A stretch of 64,000 nt of DNA, taken from Aristaeella lactis (GTDB lineage: Bacteria > Bacillota > Clostridia > Christensenellales > Aristaeellaceae). Shown one piece after another: positions 10,388 to 19,283 of this stretch. Positions within the stretch are counted from its first letter, which is position 1; each line of letters opens with the position of its first letter. The DNA lies in NCBI RefSeq assembly GCF_018118585.1, contig NZ_CP069421.1, positions 1,054,001 to 1,118,000 of the forward strand, in the 5' to 3' direction. Below the pieces are notes generated by a model. That model had not been told where the DNA came from and did no database searches. It worked only from the letters and a program-made list of their open reading frames with translations. Made by a program: the position numbers and the translations under genes.

Positions 10388-11212
10388 TCATCTTCCTTTC
10401 TGCTCGTACTCCTGCCAGGCACGAACGCTCTCATCGTCCGCCCAGGCATCTTCTCTCACACGTCCCAGCACCCTGCCGACACAGTGTACCGGTTCATTCT
10501 CACTGAAAACAAGCGGGGCATACGCGGGATTGTGGCTGTGCAGGCCGTCTTCCCGGTATTCCTTGATATAACCTGTATCCCCGCAGATAAACACACCGAT
10601 TTCTCCGGGACGTACCCTCGAGGCATGCTTTACCAGCACCAGGTCCCCGTCCATAAAGGTGGGCTCCATAGAATTACCATTGACCCGGATGATTTCATCC
10701 GCGGTCTCTGTAGCCTGGTCAGCGAACAGATATACCTCTTCACCGCGGGTAGCTTCCAGCGTTTCGCCGGGACCGGCGGATGCTGCCAGTTCGTTCCGGA
10801 ACAGCCGGATGATCTTCCTGGGCTTCCGGGTATCTTCCTGCATCTGATGAAGCATATCCATCTGCCTCATGATGACCTGCCGGTTATAGGGATTCAGCAC
10901 ACCGTACCGGCGAAGCAGGTCTGCCCGTTCTTCACCGCTGATCCCGCTGTATTCTCCCGTTTCCCCGGACTTATCCGGAAAACCGAAGAATTCTTCCAGT
11001 GAAAGGCCCAGTGCTTCACAGATCACAGGAACGCTTCCCACGTCCGGACGGCTGCGCCCGGCTTCCCAGGCACCGACAGCGTTCTTTCCGACCTTTACCA
11101 GGGCGCCAAGCTCTTCCTGGTTCATCTTCTTTTCTTTCCGCTGCCGCCTGATCAGCTCTCCGTACGCGATTCCCGCCGCATTGGTCATTCCGTTCTGATC
11201 ACTTCTGGCCAT
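10388..11212 (-). CDS. XRE-S24 repressor (CI/LexA-like)
   Basis: A 274-residue regulator. The N-terminal helix-turn-helix (residues about 17-75, MNQEELGALVKVGKNAVGAWEAG) is of Xre/Cro type. The C-terminal S24 domain shows GNSMEPTFMDGDLVLV with the catalytic Ser and GYIKEY with the candidate Lys, as in LexA/CI autoproteolysis. The SD GAGGGG precedes the ATG. Its promoter has a palindromic TTGTGC operator exactly between -35 and -10, so autorepression is likely and DNA-damage-induced cleavage is plausible. No other phage genes are nearby, so it looks like a chromosomal stress regulator or prophage relic. Confidence 0.88.
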   Translation of the reverse strand: MARSDQNGMTNAAGIAYGELIRRQRKEKKMNQEELGALVKVGKNAVGAWEAGRSRPDVGSVPVICEALGLSLEEFFGFPDKSGETGEYSGISGEERADLLRRYGVLNPYNRQVIMRQMDMLHQMQEDTRKPRKIIRLFRNELAASAGPGETLEATRGEEVYLFADQATETADEIIRVNGNSMEPTFMDGDLVLVKHASRVRPGEIGVFICGDTGYIKEYREDGLHSHNPAYAPLVFSENEPVHCVGRVLGRVREDAWADDESVRAWQEYEQKGR

Positions 11213-11244
11213 ATGCTTTTCCCCTCTTTCTATTGCTTGTCTGC

Positions 11245-11274
11245 ATTATAGCACAATTTTCTTGTGCTTGTAAA
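11245..11274 (-). promoter_or_regulatory. Promoter with embedded operator for the S24 repressor
   Basis: On the minus strand, TTTACA (11269-11274) and TATAAT (11245-11250) are 18 bp apart. The palindrome GCACAA-TTTTC-TTGTGC (11251-11267) fills the spacer, an ideal repressor position. Confidence 0.8.
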
Positions 11275-11282
11275 GAACTATT

Positions 11283-11306
11283 TTGTGCTTTTCTCCCAAA
11301 GCACAA
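11283..11306. promoter_or_regulatory. Second operator pair, upstream
   Basis: TTGTGC (11283-11288) and GCACAA (11301-11306) repeat the same half-site outward-facing, 12 bp apart, just upstream of the -35 box. With the core operator this gives four half-sites, suggesting cooperative binding. Confidence 0.6.
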
Positions 11307-11330
11307 ATTCTTTGTTTATCTATAATGACA

Positions 11331-11367
11331 AATTATCATATTCGCTGGTAAGCGAATAATTCATATT
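11331..11367. repeat. Single array-type hairpin unit
   Basis: One hairpin (ATTCGCTGGTAAGCGAAT) flanked by TATCAT and AATTCATATT, the array linker, between the repressor promoter and a family C repeat. Confidence 0.65.
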
Positions 11368-11515
11368 GGTTTCCGATAAAAATGTCATCCTGGGGTTCGA
11401 AACGCCTGGAGAAAGAGCCTGTGGCTCTTTCTCAGTGGAGAACGGGCGGCAGCCCCGGGCCACGAAGTGGGACGAGCATAGCGAGCGCAGTCGAAGGATC
11501 TCGTTGCTTCGCAGC
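11368..11515. repeat. Dispersed structured repeat, family C copy 2
   Basis: Partner of the element at 9676. The hairpin AGAAAGAG-CCTGTGG-CTCTTTCT differs in sequence but keeps pairing. The right end GCGCAGTCGAAGGATCTC matches the common GTCGAAGGATC repeat tail. A GAATTCT tandem follows at about 11538-11566. Confidence 0.75.
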
Positions 11516-11634
11516 CCTTTGCTTTTTTTCAGTATTAATTCTGAATTCTGAATTCTGCATTCTGAATTCGCTTGCATTCCCCCGTCTGTTCCCTTTATAC
11601 TTACTTTATATTTCTGCTTTTTGAGGTGATTAAC

Positions 11635-12633
11635 GTGTCTTCCCTTAAAGGTAAAAGCTTTTTAAAGCTTCTCGATTTTACTCCCGATGAGATCTCTTCC
11701 CTGCTTGACCTGGCTGCTGATCTCAAAGCCAAAAAGAAAGCAGGCATTCCGCATGCCTGCTGTGCCGGGAAAAATGTTGCCCTGATCTTTGAAAAAACGA
11801 GTACGCGTACCCGCTGCTCGTTTGAGGTTGCTGCCTATGACCTGGGTATGAACTGTACCTATCTTGATCCGTCCGGCAGCCAGATCGGTAAAAAAGAAAG
11901 TATCGCGGACACTGCCCGTGTACTGGGCCGCATGTATGACGGTATCGAATACCGCGGCTTCGGTCAACAGATCGTTGAGGACCTTGCCCGTTATTCCGGC
12001 GTTCCGGTCTGGAACGGTCTGACCAACGAGTATCATCCCTCCCAGATCCTGGCTGACTTCCTGACCGTCCGTGAACGCTTTGGTTCCCTGAAGGGCATCA
12101 AGCTGGTCTACATGGGCGATGCCCGTTACAACATGGGTAATTCCCTCATGGTTGGCTGCGCCAAGATGGGTATGCACTTCGTTGCCTGCGCTCCGGAGAA
12201 GTACTGGCCCAATTCCGCCCTCATCGATACCTGCAGGAAGATCGCTGCTGAAACCGGCGCTGTGCTGGAGTTCGAGGCGGATGTGGATAAGGCTGTTGCC
12301 GGTGCCCACGTCATCTATACCGACGTCTGGGTCTCCATGGGTGAGCCTGACAGCGTTTGGGAAGAGCGCATCCACGACTTGCTTCCCTACCGCGTCACCG
12401 CTGATGTGATGCGCAAGGCCGGATCACAGTGCGTGTTCATGCACTGCCTGCCTTCATTCCATGACCTCAAAACTTCCATCGGCCGTTCCATCTTCGAAAA
12501 GTTCGGCATCGACTGCATGGAGGTTACCGACGAGGTCTTTGAATCTCCTGCTTCCATCGTCTTCGATGAAGCCGAGAACCGTATGCACACCATCAAAGCC
12601 ATCATGGCTGCCACCCTTTCAGACAAACTGTAA
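11635..12633 (+). CDS. argF: Ornithine carbamoyltransferase
   Basis: A 332-residue enzyme that makes citrulline from ornithine and carbamoyl phosphate in arginine synthesis or the arginine deiminase route. The carbamoyl-phosphate motif STRTR occurs in [21 protein letters not shown] and the ornithine-loop HCLPSFHD are present. The GTG at 11635 is chosen as start because GAGGTGA sits 5-6 nt upstream and homology begins at [15 protein letters not shown]; the longer ATG frame adds a non-conserved hydrophobic stretch. No other arg genes are in the window, so anabolic or catabolic role cannot be decided. Confidence 0.95.
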   Translation: MSSLKGKSFLKLLDFTPDEISSLLDLAADLKAKKKAGIPHACCAGKNVALIFEKTSTRTRCSFEVAAYDLGMNCTYLDPSGSQIGKKESIADTARVLGRMYDGIEYRGFGQQIVEDLARYSGVPVWNGLTNEYHPSQILADFLTVRERFGSLKGIKLVYMGDARYNMGNSLMVGCAKMGMHFVACAPEKYWPNSALIDTCRKIAAETGAVLEFEADVDKAVAGAHVIYTDVWVSMGEPDSVWEERIHDLLPYRVTADVMRKAGSQCVFMHCLPSFHDLKTSIGRSIFEKFGIDCMEVTDEVFESPASIVFDEAENRMHTIKAIMAATLSDKL

Positions 12634-12641
12634 GTTTGTCT
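12621..12641 (+). terminator. argF stop-codon hairpin
   Basis: AGACAAAC (12621-12628) pairs with GTTTGTCT (12634-12641) around a loop containing the stop codon (12631-12633). Confidence 0.55.
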
Positions 12642-12675
12642 ATCTCTTCACTCTTAACTCTTCACTCTTCACTTA

Positions 12676-12710
12676 CAATGACGAAGACATCACGTCTTCG
12701 TCATTGTTTT
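12676..12710 (+). terminator. Intrinsic terminator of argF
   Basis: A 13-bp perfect stem (12676-12688 / 12694-12706) with a 5-nt loop, followed by TTTTA. It lies 43 bp after argF. Confidence 0.8.
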
Positions 12711-12759
12711 ACTTATCCCCGTGTCTTTATTGTGTTCGTGTGTTTGTTCAAAGTATATA

Positions 12760-12868
12760 TCATATTCGCGGAGCGAATAATTCATATTGGCCAAAGGCCA
12801 ATAATTCATATCTGCGAAGCAGATAATTCATATGAAAAAGCACATGTAGTGCTTTTTCATAATTCATT
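12760..12868. repeat. Hairpin array A6, downstream of pspC
   Basis: Four hairpins (about 12762-12779, 12786-12803, 12810-12826, 12831-12860) joined by AATTCATAT linkers. The last unit (ATGAAAAAGCAC/GTGCTTTTTCAT) is nearly identical to the last unit of array A7, a rare case of shared stem sequence. Confidence 0.85.
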
Positions 12869-12905
12869 GCGAATGAACTGAAGATTAATCTTCAGTTTCA
12901 TTCGC
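12869..12905 (-). terminator. pspC stop-codon palindrome
   Basis: An almost perfect palindrome of 37 bp centred on the pspC stop codon (12885-12887). Its right half is the last six codons of pspC and its left half their inverted copy with one base missing. Confidence 0.6.
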
Positions 12906-13079
12906 TTCCGGCATCACCAGGCTCGCCACAATATATGCAATAATGCCGCAGCCGGCCATGGCGCCGATCACCACGAATCCCAGACGAACCAGGGTGGAGT
13001 CTACATTGAAATATTCAGCAATACCGCCGCAAACGCCGCTGATCTTCCGGTCCTTGTTGCTCTTGTGCAGTTTCTTCAT
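12885..13079 (-). CDS. Small PspC-domain membrane protein
   Basis: A 64-residue protein with a single PspC domain: basic N-terminus, [23 protein letters not shown], and one hydrophobic segment ([20 protein letters not shown]). Such small proteins are linked to envelope-stress responses in many bacteria. An AAAGGAG site precedes the ATG. It is monocistronic, with repeats on both sides, so no partner is evident. Confidence 0.88.
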   Translation of the reverse strand: MKKLHKSNKDRKISGVCGGIAEYFNVDSTLVRLGFVVIGAMAGCGIIAYIVASLVMPEANETED

Positions 13080-13210
13080 TGTTTCATATCTCCTTTAATC
13101 TCAGTCGAATCGGTAAACTCATCGTTTACATCTATGATTATACTGATCCTTTCTTTGAAAATAAGGGACAGAAGATTAGAAGTACATTAATACTTCCCTT
13201 CTCCGCTCTA

Positions 13211-13323
13211 ATATTCATATTCGCGCAGCGAATAATTCATATCCGGCCATAGGGCGGATAATTCATATCTGCGAAGCAGATAATTCATATGAAAAAGCAC
13301 ATGAGGTGCTTTTTCATAATTCA
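13211..13323. repeat. Hairpin array A7, downstream of oadB
   Basis: Four hairpins (about 13217-13234, 13242-13261, 13267-13283, 13288-13317) with AATTCATAT linkers. The array ends in the inverted copy of the oadB 3' end described separately. Confidence 0.85.
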
Positions 13324-13423
13324 TTTTCCTGATCTCCTTTTGGCTGCAAATGAAAAGAGGCGAACGTCTTGGACGTCGCCTCTTGTTCATTTGTTTTATC
13401 AGCCAAACATGGAGATCAGGAAT
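13324..13423 (-). terminator. Extended inverted repeat at the 3' end of oadB
   Basis: Three matched arm pairs are nested: 13324-13335 with 13412-13423, 13339-13345 with 13401-13407, and the inner stem around 13347-13391 (AAATGA/TCATTT and GAGGCG/CGCCTC). The outer right arms are oadB coding sequence; the left arms are their inverted copy with short deletions. Confidence 0.65.
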
Positions 13424-14625
13424 CCCGCCGCAATCGCGGATCCGATAACACCGGCCACGTTCGGGCCCATAGCGTGCATCAGCAGGAAGTTGGAAGGATT
13501 GGCCTTCTGGCCTTCACGCTGGGAAACACGGGCAGCCATAGGAACAGCGGACACACCGGCAGAACCGATCAGCGGGTTGATCTTGCCGCCGCTCAGCTTG
13601 TACATCAGCTTGCCTACCAGCAGGCCGCCGATGGTGCTAAAGGAGAAGGCGATCAGGCCCAGCACAACGATCTTGATGGTGTCCAGGGTCAGGAAGCGGG
13701 AGCCAACCATGGTGGCGCCGACGCTGATGCCCAGGAACAGGGTAACGATGTTCATCAGGGCGTTCTGGGCCACATCGCTCAGGCGCTCGGTGACGCCGGT
13801 TTCCTTCAGCAGGTTACCGAACATCAGGCAGCCGATCAACGGAGCGGTGGAGGGCAGCAGCAGAACAATGAAGATGGTCACGATGATCGGGAACAGGATC
13901 TTTTCGGTCTTGCTCACTTCACGCAGCTGGGTCATCTTCACGGCGCGTTCTTTCTCGGTGGTCAGCGCGCGCATGATGGGCGGCTGGATCATCGGGATCA
14001 GGGCCATGTAGCTGTAGGCAGCCACAGCGATCGGTCCCAGCAGTTCGGGAGCCAGCTTCGTTGTGGTCAGGATGGCGGTGGGGCCGTCCGCGCCGCCGAT
14101 GATGCCGATGGAAGCGGACTGCTGCGCGTCAAAGCCCAGCAGGTTCGCGCCGAAGAAGGCGAAGAATACACCGAACTGAGCGGCAGCACCCAGCAGCAGG
14201 CTCTTCGGGTTGGAGATCAGCGGACCGAAGTCGGTCATGGCGCCGATACCGATGAAGATCATGCAGGGGTAGATACCAGCCTTAACGCCGATATACAGGA
14301 TATCGATCAGTCCGCCGTGGGCCATGATATGGCCGTAGCTGTGATAATACGGGCTGGTGTTGTCCAGGAAAGCGTCCCACAGGCTCTGATGATACAGGGC
14401 GTCCGGCAGGGATCCGTCAGCGGTCATGAACACGGAGCTCACGTTCGCCAGCAGGCAGCCGACAGCGATACCGACCATCAGCAGGGGCTCATACTGTTTT
14501 TTGATACCCAGGTACAGCAGCACGCACGCGATGGCGATCATAACAAGGTTGCGCCATCCGTCCGGGTTGCTGAAGAAACCGGCAAAGCCGGATTCAGTAA
14601 CCAGTTTTCCGAGGGATTCTAACAT
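13399..14625 (-). CDS. oadB: Oxaloacetate/acyl-CoA decarboxylase Na+ pump, beta subunit
   Basis: A 408-residue, multi-spanning membrane subunit that couples decarboxylation of carboxybiotin to Na+ export. The conserved region IGIIGGADGPTAI (residues about 192-204) and GFDAQQSASIGI match the ion-channel motif of the OadB/GcdB/MmdB family. It is the last gene of the oadA-oadG-biotin carrier-oadB operon, 16 bp after the biotin carrier. Substrate follows the alpha subunit, which is of OAA/pyruvate carboxyltransferase type. Confidence 0.93.
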   Translation of the reverse strand: MLESLGKLVTESGFAGFFSNPDGWRNLVMIAIACVLLYLGIKKQYEPLLMVGIAVGCLLANVSSVFMTADGSLPDALYHQSLWDAFLDNTSPYYHSYGHIMAHGGLIDILYIGVKAGIYPCMIFIGIGAMTDFGPLISNPKSLLLGAAAQFGVFFAFFGANLLGFDAQQSASIGIIGGADGPTAILTTTKLAPELLGPIAVAAYSYMALIPMIQPPIMRALTTEKERAVKMTQLREVSKTEKILFPIIVTIFIVLLLPSTAPLIGCLMFGNLLKETGVTERLSDVAQNALMNIVTLFLGISVGATMVGSRFLTLDTIKIVVLGLIAFSFSTIGGLLVGKLMYKLSGGKINPLIGSAGVSAVPMAARVSQREGQKANPSNFLLMHAMGPNVAGVIGSAIAAGFLISMFG

Positions 14626-14641
14626 CTTTCAGTTTCCTCCC

Positions 14642-15037
14642 TTATCCCAGAACGATGATCGGAGTACCGGTATCGACCTTCGCTCCGACATCAGTCAGCA
14701 CCTGCACAACAGTCGCGTCATGGGGCGCCATGATCTCGTTCTCCATCTTCATGGCTTCCAGCACAGCCAGCACTTCACCGCTCTTCACGGCCTGGCCGGC
14801 CTTCACGTTCATCTTGACGATGGTGCCGGGCATGGGAGAGTTCACCTGCTCGCCGGCAACAGCGGCAACGGCGGGAGCCGCGGGAGCGGCGGCCGGAGCG
14901 GCAGCGGGAGCAGCAGCAGGAGCGGGAGCGGCGGCGGGAGCCGGCGCGTACGCTTCATATTCATCCAGGATCATGGCCTCGCCCTGATCCACTTCTACTT
15001 CATAGGTCTTGCCCTTCAGGGTTACTTTATACTTCAT
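14642..15037 (-). CDS. Biotin carrier subunit of the decarboxylase
   Basis: A 131-residue biotinyl protein. Order: short N-terminal beta domain (MKYKVTLKGKTYEVEVDQGEA), a long Ala/Pro flexible linker (residues about 36-62), and a biotinyl domain with the signature EAMKMENEI whose Lys is biotinylated. It carries CO2 between the alpha subunit and the OadB membrane pump. The ATG at 15037 is preferred (GGAGG upstream, homology start) over an upstream in-frame codon. Confidence 0.92.
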   Translation of the reverse strand: MKYKVTLKGKTYEVEVDQGEAMILDEYEAYAPAPAAAPAPAAAPAAAPAAAPAAPAVAAVAGEQVNSPMPGTIVKMNVKAGQAVKSGEVLAVLEAMKMENEIMAPHDATVVQVLTDVGAKVDTGTPIIVLG

Positions 15038-15038
15038 C

Positions 15039-15374
15039 TTACTTAACCTCCTTGATGGATCTGAACCGGAGCTCATTCAGGGGTTTGTCCAGCTTATTCG
15101 CCACGATGGCCATGATCATCGCCGCGTCGCGCGGATCGGTGTCATACAGCTTCACATCGCCGGCGCTGCCGGGAGCCAGCTTCTTGGGAGCGGCGGGAGC
15201 CGCGGCCGCGGGAGCGGCTTTTTCTTCGGCAGGGGCTGCCTTCTTCGCGGTAAAGATCTTGCCGACGATCACGATAACCGTCATCAGCAGGGTCAGTCCG
15301 ATGAAGACCACAGCATAACCGAGGATGGCATCAAGAAGATTGTTGCCAATGCCAAGTGTCAAACGACTTGTCAT
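15039..15374 (-). CDS. oadG: Decarboxylase gamma subunit (OadG family)
   Basis: A 111-residue membrane anchor. One N-terminal transmembrane segment (AILGYAVVFIGLTLLMTVIVIVG) is followed by an Ala/Pro/Lys-rich linker and a C-terminal DPRDAAMIMAIVANKLDKPLNELRFRSIKEV segment that probably contacts the alpha subunit. It sits between alpha and biotin-carrier genes with near-zero gaps. Confidence 0.88.
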   Translation of the reverse strand: MTSRLTLGIGNNLLDAILGYAVVFIGLTLLMTVIVIVGKIFTAKKAAPAEEKAAPAAAAPAAPKKLAPGSAGDVKLYDTDPRDAAMIMAIVANKLDKPLNELRFRSIKEVK

Positions 15375-15388
15375 CTTATGTTTCCTCC

Positions 15389-16789
15389 TTACGCCTCTTC
15401 GATGGTGTACTGGACTTTCTTTTCACGGTTTTCCTTGCGGAACTTGAGGTAATCCTCAGCCTGCTTCGGGAAGCAGATCCAGCTCATCAGGTCCTCTTCG
15501 CTCTCGGCCAGGTCGCCCAGGGCCTTCTTCGCGTTCTCGAAGTCCTCACCGGTGCGCTTGCTGTCCTCGATCCGGCAGTCGATGGGCTGTCCGCCCTCAC
15601 CCAGGATCTTGGCCTGCAGCTCTTCGTTCACGGGAGCGGGAGCAATGCCGTATTCACCCTTGAAGTAGTTCTTCACTTCATTGGAGATGTTCTTGTAGCG
15701 CTCGCCCACCAGCACGTTGGTCACGGCCTGGTTGCCGACCATCTGGCTCAGGGGGGTTACCAGCGGAGGATAGCCCAGGTCCTTGCGGACAGCCGGGATC
15801 TCCAGCAGCGCTTCGTCGAACTTGTCCATGGCGTTCATATCCTTGAGGTTCGCGATCATGTTGCTCAGCATGCCGCCGGGTACCTTGTACACCAGCGCCT
15901 GGCTGTCGGTCGCCATGCTCTTGGGATTGATGGTGCCGTTGTCAACATACTTCTGCTTCACGGGCTTGAAGAAGTCATTCACCTTGTTGATGACCTTCTC
16001 GTCCAGTCCGGTTTCGATACCGTACTGCTGGCACGCGTAGAACATGGTCTCGGTAGCGGCCTGGCTGGTACCGTTGGAGAAGCAGCTGGTAGCGGTGTCG
16101 ATCACGTCAACGCCGCTCTCGATGGCCTTGGTCAGGGTCATGTAGGCCATACCGGTCGTGCAGTGGGTGTGCAGGATAACCGGCACATCGCCGACGGCAT
16201 CCTTGATGCCCTTGATCAGGTGTTCAGCTTCGAAGGGGCTCATCGTGCCGGCCATGTCCTTCAGGCACAGGGTGTCAAAGCCCATCTTCACCAGGTCCTT
16301 GCACATCTCGACATACTTTTCAACGGTGTGCACGGGGCTCTGGGTGTAGCTGATGCAGCCGGAAGCTACGGTCCGGGGCGTGGCGTACTTCTTCACGGCG
16401 TCCAGGGCAGTGCCCAGGTTGCGGAAGTCGTTCAGGGCGTCGAAGATACGGATCACATCGATACCGTTCTTGATGCTCAGCTCAACGAACTTCTCCACCA
16501 CGTCATCATGGTAGTGTTTGTAGCCCAGCAGGTTCTGGCCGCGCAGCAGCATCTGCAGGCGGGTGTTGGGCATGTTCTTGCGGATGTTGCGCAGCCGCTC
16601 GAAGGGATCTTCGTTCAGATACCGCAGGCAGCTGTCGAACGTGGCGCCGCCCCAGCACTCAACGGAGTAGTATCCGGCCTTGTCCATGGTGGGCAGGATC
16701 TCTTCGAAGTCGGCATAGGGCAGCCGGGTGGCCATCAGGGACTGGTTTGCGTCCCGCAGGACGGTTTCGGTGAATTGTACTTTCTTCAT
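15389..16789 (-). CDS. oadA: Oxaloacetate decarboxylase alpha / carboxyltransferase
   Basis: A 466-residue carboxyltransferase subunit that moves the carboxyl group of oxaloacetate to biotin, giving pyruvate. The TIM-barrel signature ETVLRDANQSLMATRL, ECWGGATFDSCLRYL, the metal-site motif LKDMAGTMSP and HTHCTTGMAYMT are clear. It ends without a biotinyl domain, which is supplied by the separate carrier gene. With pckA next door this links PEP, oxaloacetate, pyruvate and Na+ energy. First gene of its operon; a GGAG lies about 10 nt before the ATG. Confidence 0.94.
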   Translation of the reverse strand: MKKVQFTETVLRDANQSLMATRLPYADFEEILPTMDKAGYYSVECWGGATFDSCLRYLNEDPFERLRNIRKNMPNTRLQMLLRGQNLLGYKHYHDDVVEKFVELSIKNGIDVIRIFDALNDFRNLGTALDAVKKYATPRTVASGCISYTQSPVHTVEKYVEMCKDLVKMGFDTLCLKDMAGTMSPFEAEHLIKGIKDAVGDVPVILHTHCTTGMAYMTLTKAIESGVDVIDTATSCFSNGTSQAATETMFYACQQYGIETGLDEKVINKVNDFFKPVKQKYVDNGTINPKSMATDSQALVYKVPGGMLSNMIANLKDMNAMDKFDEALLEIPAVRKDLGYPPLVTPLSQMVGNQAVTNVLVGERYKNISNEVKNYFKGEYGIAPAPVNEELQAKILGEGGQPIDCRIEDSKRTGEDFENAKKALGDLAESEEDLMSWICFPKQAEDYLKFRKENREKKVQYTIEEA

Positions 16790-16839
16790 GAACCATACGC
16801 TCCGATCCGATTAAGATTAGTAAGACCTTTATGCAGTAT

Positions 16840-16869
16840 TTCGGAACGGCGGTCCCCCGCCGTTCCGAA
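16840..16869. repeat. GC-rich inverted repeat upstream of oadA
   Basis: A 13-bp perfect stem (TTCGGAACGGCGG / CCGCCGTTCCGAA) with a TCCC loop, about 50 bp before oadA. On the oadA strand a T run precedes rather than follows it, so it is not a normal terminator for either side. It could be a leader structure. Confidence 0.5.
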
Positions 16870-16876
16870 AAAACCT

Positions 16877-17000
16877 ACAATTCACATTTGGCGTCAGCCA
16901 AATATTTCACATTGAACGGCTCAGCCGCTCACGCTGGAACTCGGGGACGGTTCTGACGTTCCTCGAACGTGGAACTAAGAACCGTCCCCCTGTTCCATGC
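16877..17000. repeat. Hairpin pair A8 and REP-like repeat after pckA
   Basis: Two array hairpins (about 16887-16905 and 16912-16930) with TTTCACATT linkers run into a GGGGACGGTTCT...AGAACCGTCCCC inverted repeat (about 16938-17000) that ends 13 bp from the pckA stop. The latter may serve as the pckA 3' structure. Confidence 0.7.
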
Positions 17001-17013
17001 GAATGATACAGGA

Positions 17014-18627
17014 TTACAGCTGCGGGCCGGCAGCCACCAGCGCCTTGCCGGCTTCGTTGCTCTCGTACTTGGCGAAGTTCGTGATGAACCGTTTTGCCAG
17101 GTCCTTGGCCTTCTTTTCCCACTCGGAAGCATCCGCGTAGGTGTCGCGAGGATCCAGGATTCCGGTGTCCACACCGTTCAGTTTGGTGGGCACTTCGAAG
17201 TTGAAGTACGGGATCTTCTTGGTGGGCGCGTTCAGGATATCGCCGTTCAGGATCGCGTCGATGATGCCGCGGGTATCCTTGATGGAGATACGCTTGCCAG
17301 TGCCGTTCCAGCCGGTGTTGACCAGGTAGGCCTTGGCGCCGCTCTTTTCCATCTTCTTAACCAGTTCCTCAGCATACTTGGTGGGATGCAGTTCGAGGAA
17401 GGCCTGGCCGAAGCAGGCGGAGAAGGTGGGGGTGGGCTCGGTGATGCCGCGCTCGGTACCGGCCAGCTTGGCGGTGAAGCCGCTCAGGAAGTAATACTTG
17501 GTCTGTTCGGGGGTCAGGATGCTCACGGGCGGCAGCACGCCGAAGGCGTCAGCGCTCAGGAAGATAACGTTCTTGGCATCGGGGCCGGCGGACACGGGGT
17601 TCACGTTCTTAACGATCTTCTCGATGTGCTCGATCGGATAGCTCACGCGGGTGTTCTCGGTCACGCTCTTGTCGGCGAAGTCGATCTTGCCGTTTTCATC
17701 AACCGTAACGTTCTCCAGCAGGGCGTCGCGGCGGATGGCGTTGTAGATGTCGGGCTCGCTGTCCTTGTCCAGGTTGATAACCTTGGCGTAGCAGCCGCCT
17801 TCGAAGTTGAACACGCCGTTGTCGTCCCAGCCGTGTTCGTCATCGCCGATCAGCAGACGCTTGGGGTCGGTGGACAGGGTGGTCTTGCCGGTGCCGCTCA
17901 GGCCGAAGAAGATGGCAGTGTTCTTGCCTTCCATATCGGTATTGGCGGAGCAGTGCATCGCGGCAATGCCCTTCAGGGGCAGGTAGTAGTTCATCATGGA
18001 GAACATACCCTTCTTCATCTCGCCGCCGTACCAGGTGTTCAGGATAACCTGCTCACGGCTGGTGATGTTGAAGGCAACAGCGGTCTCGCTGTTCAGGCCC
18101 ATTTCCTTGTAGTTGTCAACCTTGGCCTTGGAAGCGGCGTAGACAACGAAGTCCGGCTCAAAGTTGGCCAGTTCTTCTTCGGTGGGCTGGATGAACATGT
18201 TCTTGACGAAGTGAGCCTGCCAGGCCACTTCCATGATGAAGCGGATAGCCATGCGGGTGTCCTTGTTGGCGCCGCAGAAGGCATCCATGACGAACAGGCG
18301 CTTGCCGCTCAGCTGTTTCTGGGCGAGCTTCTTCAGGATTTCCCAGTTTTCCTGGCTCAGGGGATGGTTGTCGTTCTTGTAGCCCTCAGTGGTCCACCAG
18401 ACGGTGTCCTTGCTGTTCTCGTCCATGACGATGTACTTGTCCTTGGGGCTCCGTCCGGTATAGATACCGGTCATGACGTTCATCGCGTCCAGCTCGGTCA
18501 GCTGACCCTTGTCATAGCCAGTCAGTTCCGGCTTGTTTTCTTCTTCGAAGAGAGCTTCGTAAGAAGGGTTATGAATGATCTCCGTTGCACCGGTGATCCC
18601 GTATTTGGTAAGATCCACAGCTGCCAT
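17014..18627 (-). CDS. pckA: ATP-dependent PEP carboxykinase
   Basis: A 537-residue enzyme interconverting oxaloacetate + ATP and PEP + CO2 + ADP. The P-loop [12 protein letters not shown] (about residue 240), the upstream [27 protein letters not shown] and the C-terminal NTGWNGTG are all present. In anaerobes it often runs in the PEP-carboxylating direction. The ATG at 18627 ([10 protein letters not shown]) is chosen because AGGAGGTG lies just upstream. It is monocistronic and faces the same way as the decarboxylase operon. Confidence 0.97.
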   Translation of the reverse strand: MAAVDLTKYGITGATEIIHNPSYEALFEEENKPELTGYDKGQLTELDAMNVMTGIYTGRSPKDKYIVMDENSKDTVWWTTEGYKNDNHPLSQENWEILKKLAQKQLSGKRLFVMDAFCGANKDTRMAIRFIMEVAWQAHFVKNMFIQPTEEELANFEPDFVVYAASKAKVDNYKEMGLNSETAVAFNITSREQVILNTWYGGEMKKGMFSMMNYYLPLKGIAAMHCSANTDMEGKNTAIFFGLSGTGKTTLSTDPKRLLIGDDEHGWDDNGVFNFEGGCYAKVINLDKDSEPDIYNAIRRDALLENVTVDENGKIDFADKSVTENTRVSYPIEHIEKIVKNVNPVSAGPDAKNVIFLSADAFGVLPPVSILTPEQTKYYFLSGFTAKLAGTERGITEPTPTFSACFGQAFLELHPTKYAEELVKKMEKSGAKAYLVNTGWNGTGKRISIKDTRGIIDAILNGDILNAPTKKIPYFNFEVPTKLNGVDTGILDPRDTYADASEWEKKAKDLAKRFITNFAKYESNEAGKALVAAGPQL

Positions 18628-18900
18628 AGGGCACCTCCTGAAAAATACATTTCTGGGCCACATTTTATTCACATCCCAATGTAACCCAATTTCTCTTATT
18701 CAACTTTTTTCCCCTATTTCCTGCCATGTAACAAAATTTTTATAATTTGACCAAAAAAGCAATATTTCCCTTATTTTTCAACATGTTCATTCCGGTCAAT
18801 TTTTCGTCATTTTTTCCAAAATTTCTTGTTTTGACCCCATTTTTATCGATTTATCGATACAATACAAATACAATATTTTTCTTTGAAAAATGAAGGAGTC
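18628..18900. other. AT-rich region upstream of pckA
   Basis: About 270 bp of AT-rich, gene-free DNA. ATCGAT occurs twice, separated by TT (about 18845-18858), which could be a regulator site. No confident -35/-10 pair was assigned. Confidence 0.4.
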
Positions 18901-18959
18901 TGTCATCATTCGACGACAGACTCAAATCTTCGGAATAAACCTCCTACTTCTTACCTCAT

Positions 18960-19283
18960 ACCTCCTACCTGGTATGCGTGTCATTCTGAACGCAGTGAAG
19001 AATCTCCTACGGATTCAGACTAATATCATAAACATGGGAATTCTATTGCACCGCCCCATTGTCATCTCGACCTAAGTGGAGAGATCTCCCACGGATTCAG
19101 ATTATTTCTATAAACATGGGATTTCTATCGTTATGCACCAGGTTGTCATTCCGACCGGAACAAAGTGGAGTGGAGGAATCCCTTACTACGCCGAAGGCGC
19201 ATTTATTCAAAAACACAGCATCTATTAATGCTGTGTTCTCCACCATTTTTAAGTTTTAAGTTTTCATTTTTCAGTTTTCAGTA
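18960..19283. repeat. Cluster of GTCATTCTGA / GTCATCTCGACC repeats
   Basis: Three imperfect copies of a 60-70 bp unit (TGTCATTCTGAACG..., TGTCATCTCGACC..., TGTCATTCCGACCGG...), the first two joined to ATGGGAATTCTAT / ATGGGATTTCTAT, followed by a CTCCACC-type hairpin and TTTTAAG/TTTTCAG tail. No coding potential seen. Confidence 0.65.

Noticed and set aside
16840-16869. Intrinsic terminator upstream of oadA
   Set aside because: The T run is on the wrong side of the stem for the minus strand, and no transcript from the plus side is expected.
15356-16915. Long open frame antisense to oadA (519 codons)
   Set aside because: oadA is unmistakable on the other strand; the antisense product is Val/Leu/Gly/His-rich shadow sequence.
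16969-18684. Long open frame antisense to pckA (571 codons)
   Set aside because: Shadow of pckA, spanning REP DNA at its start.
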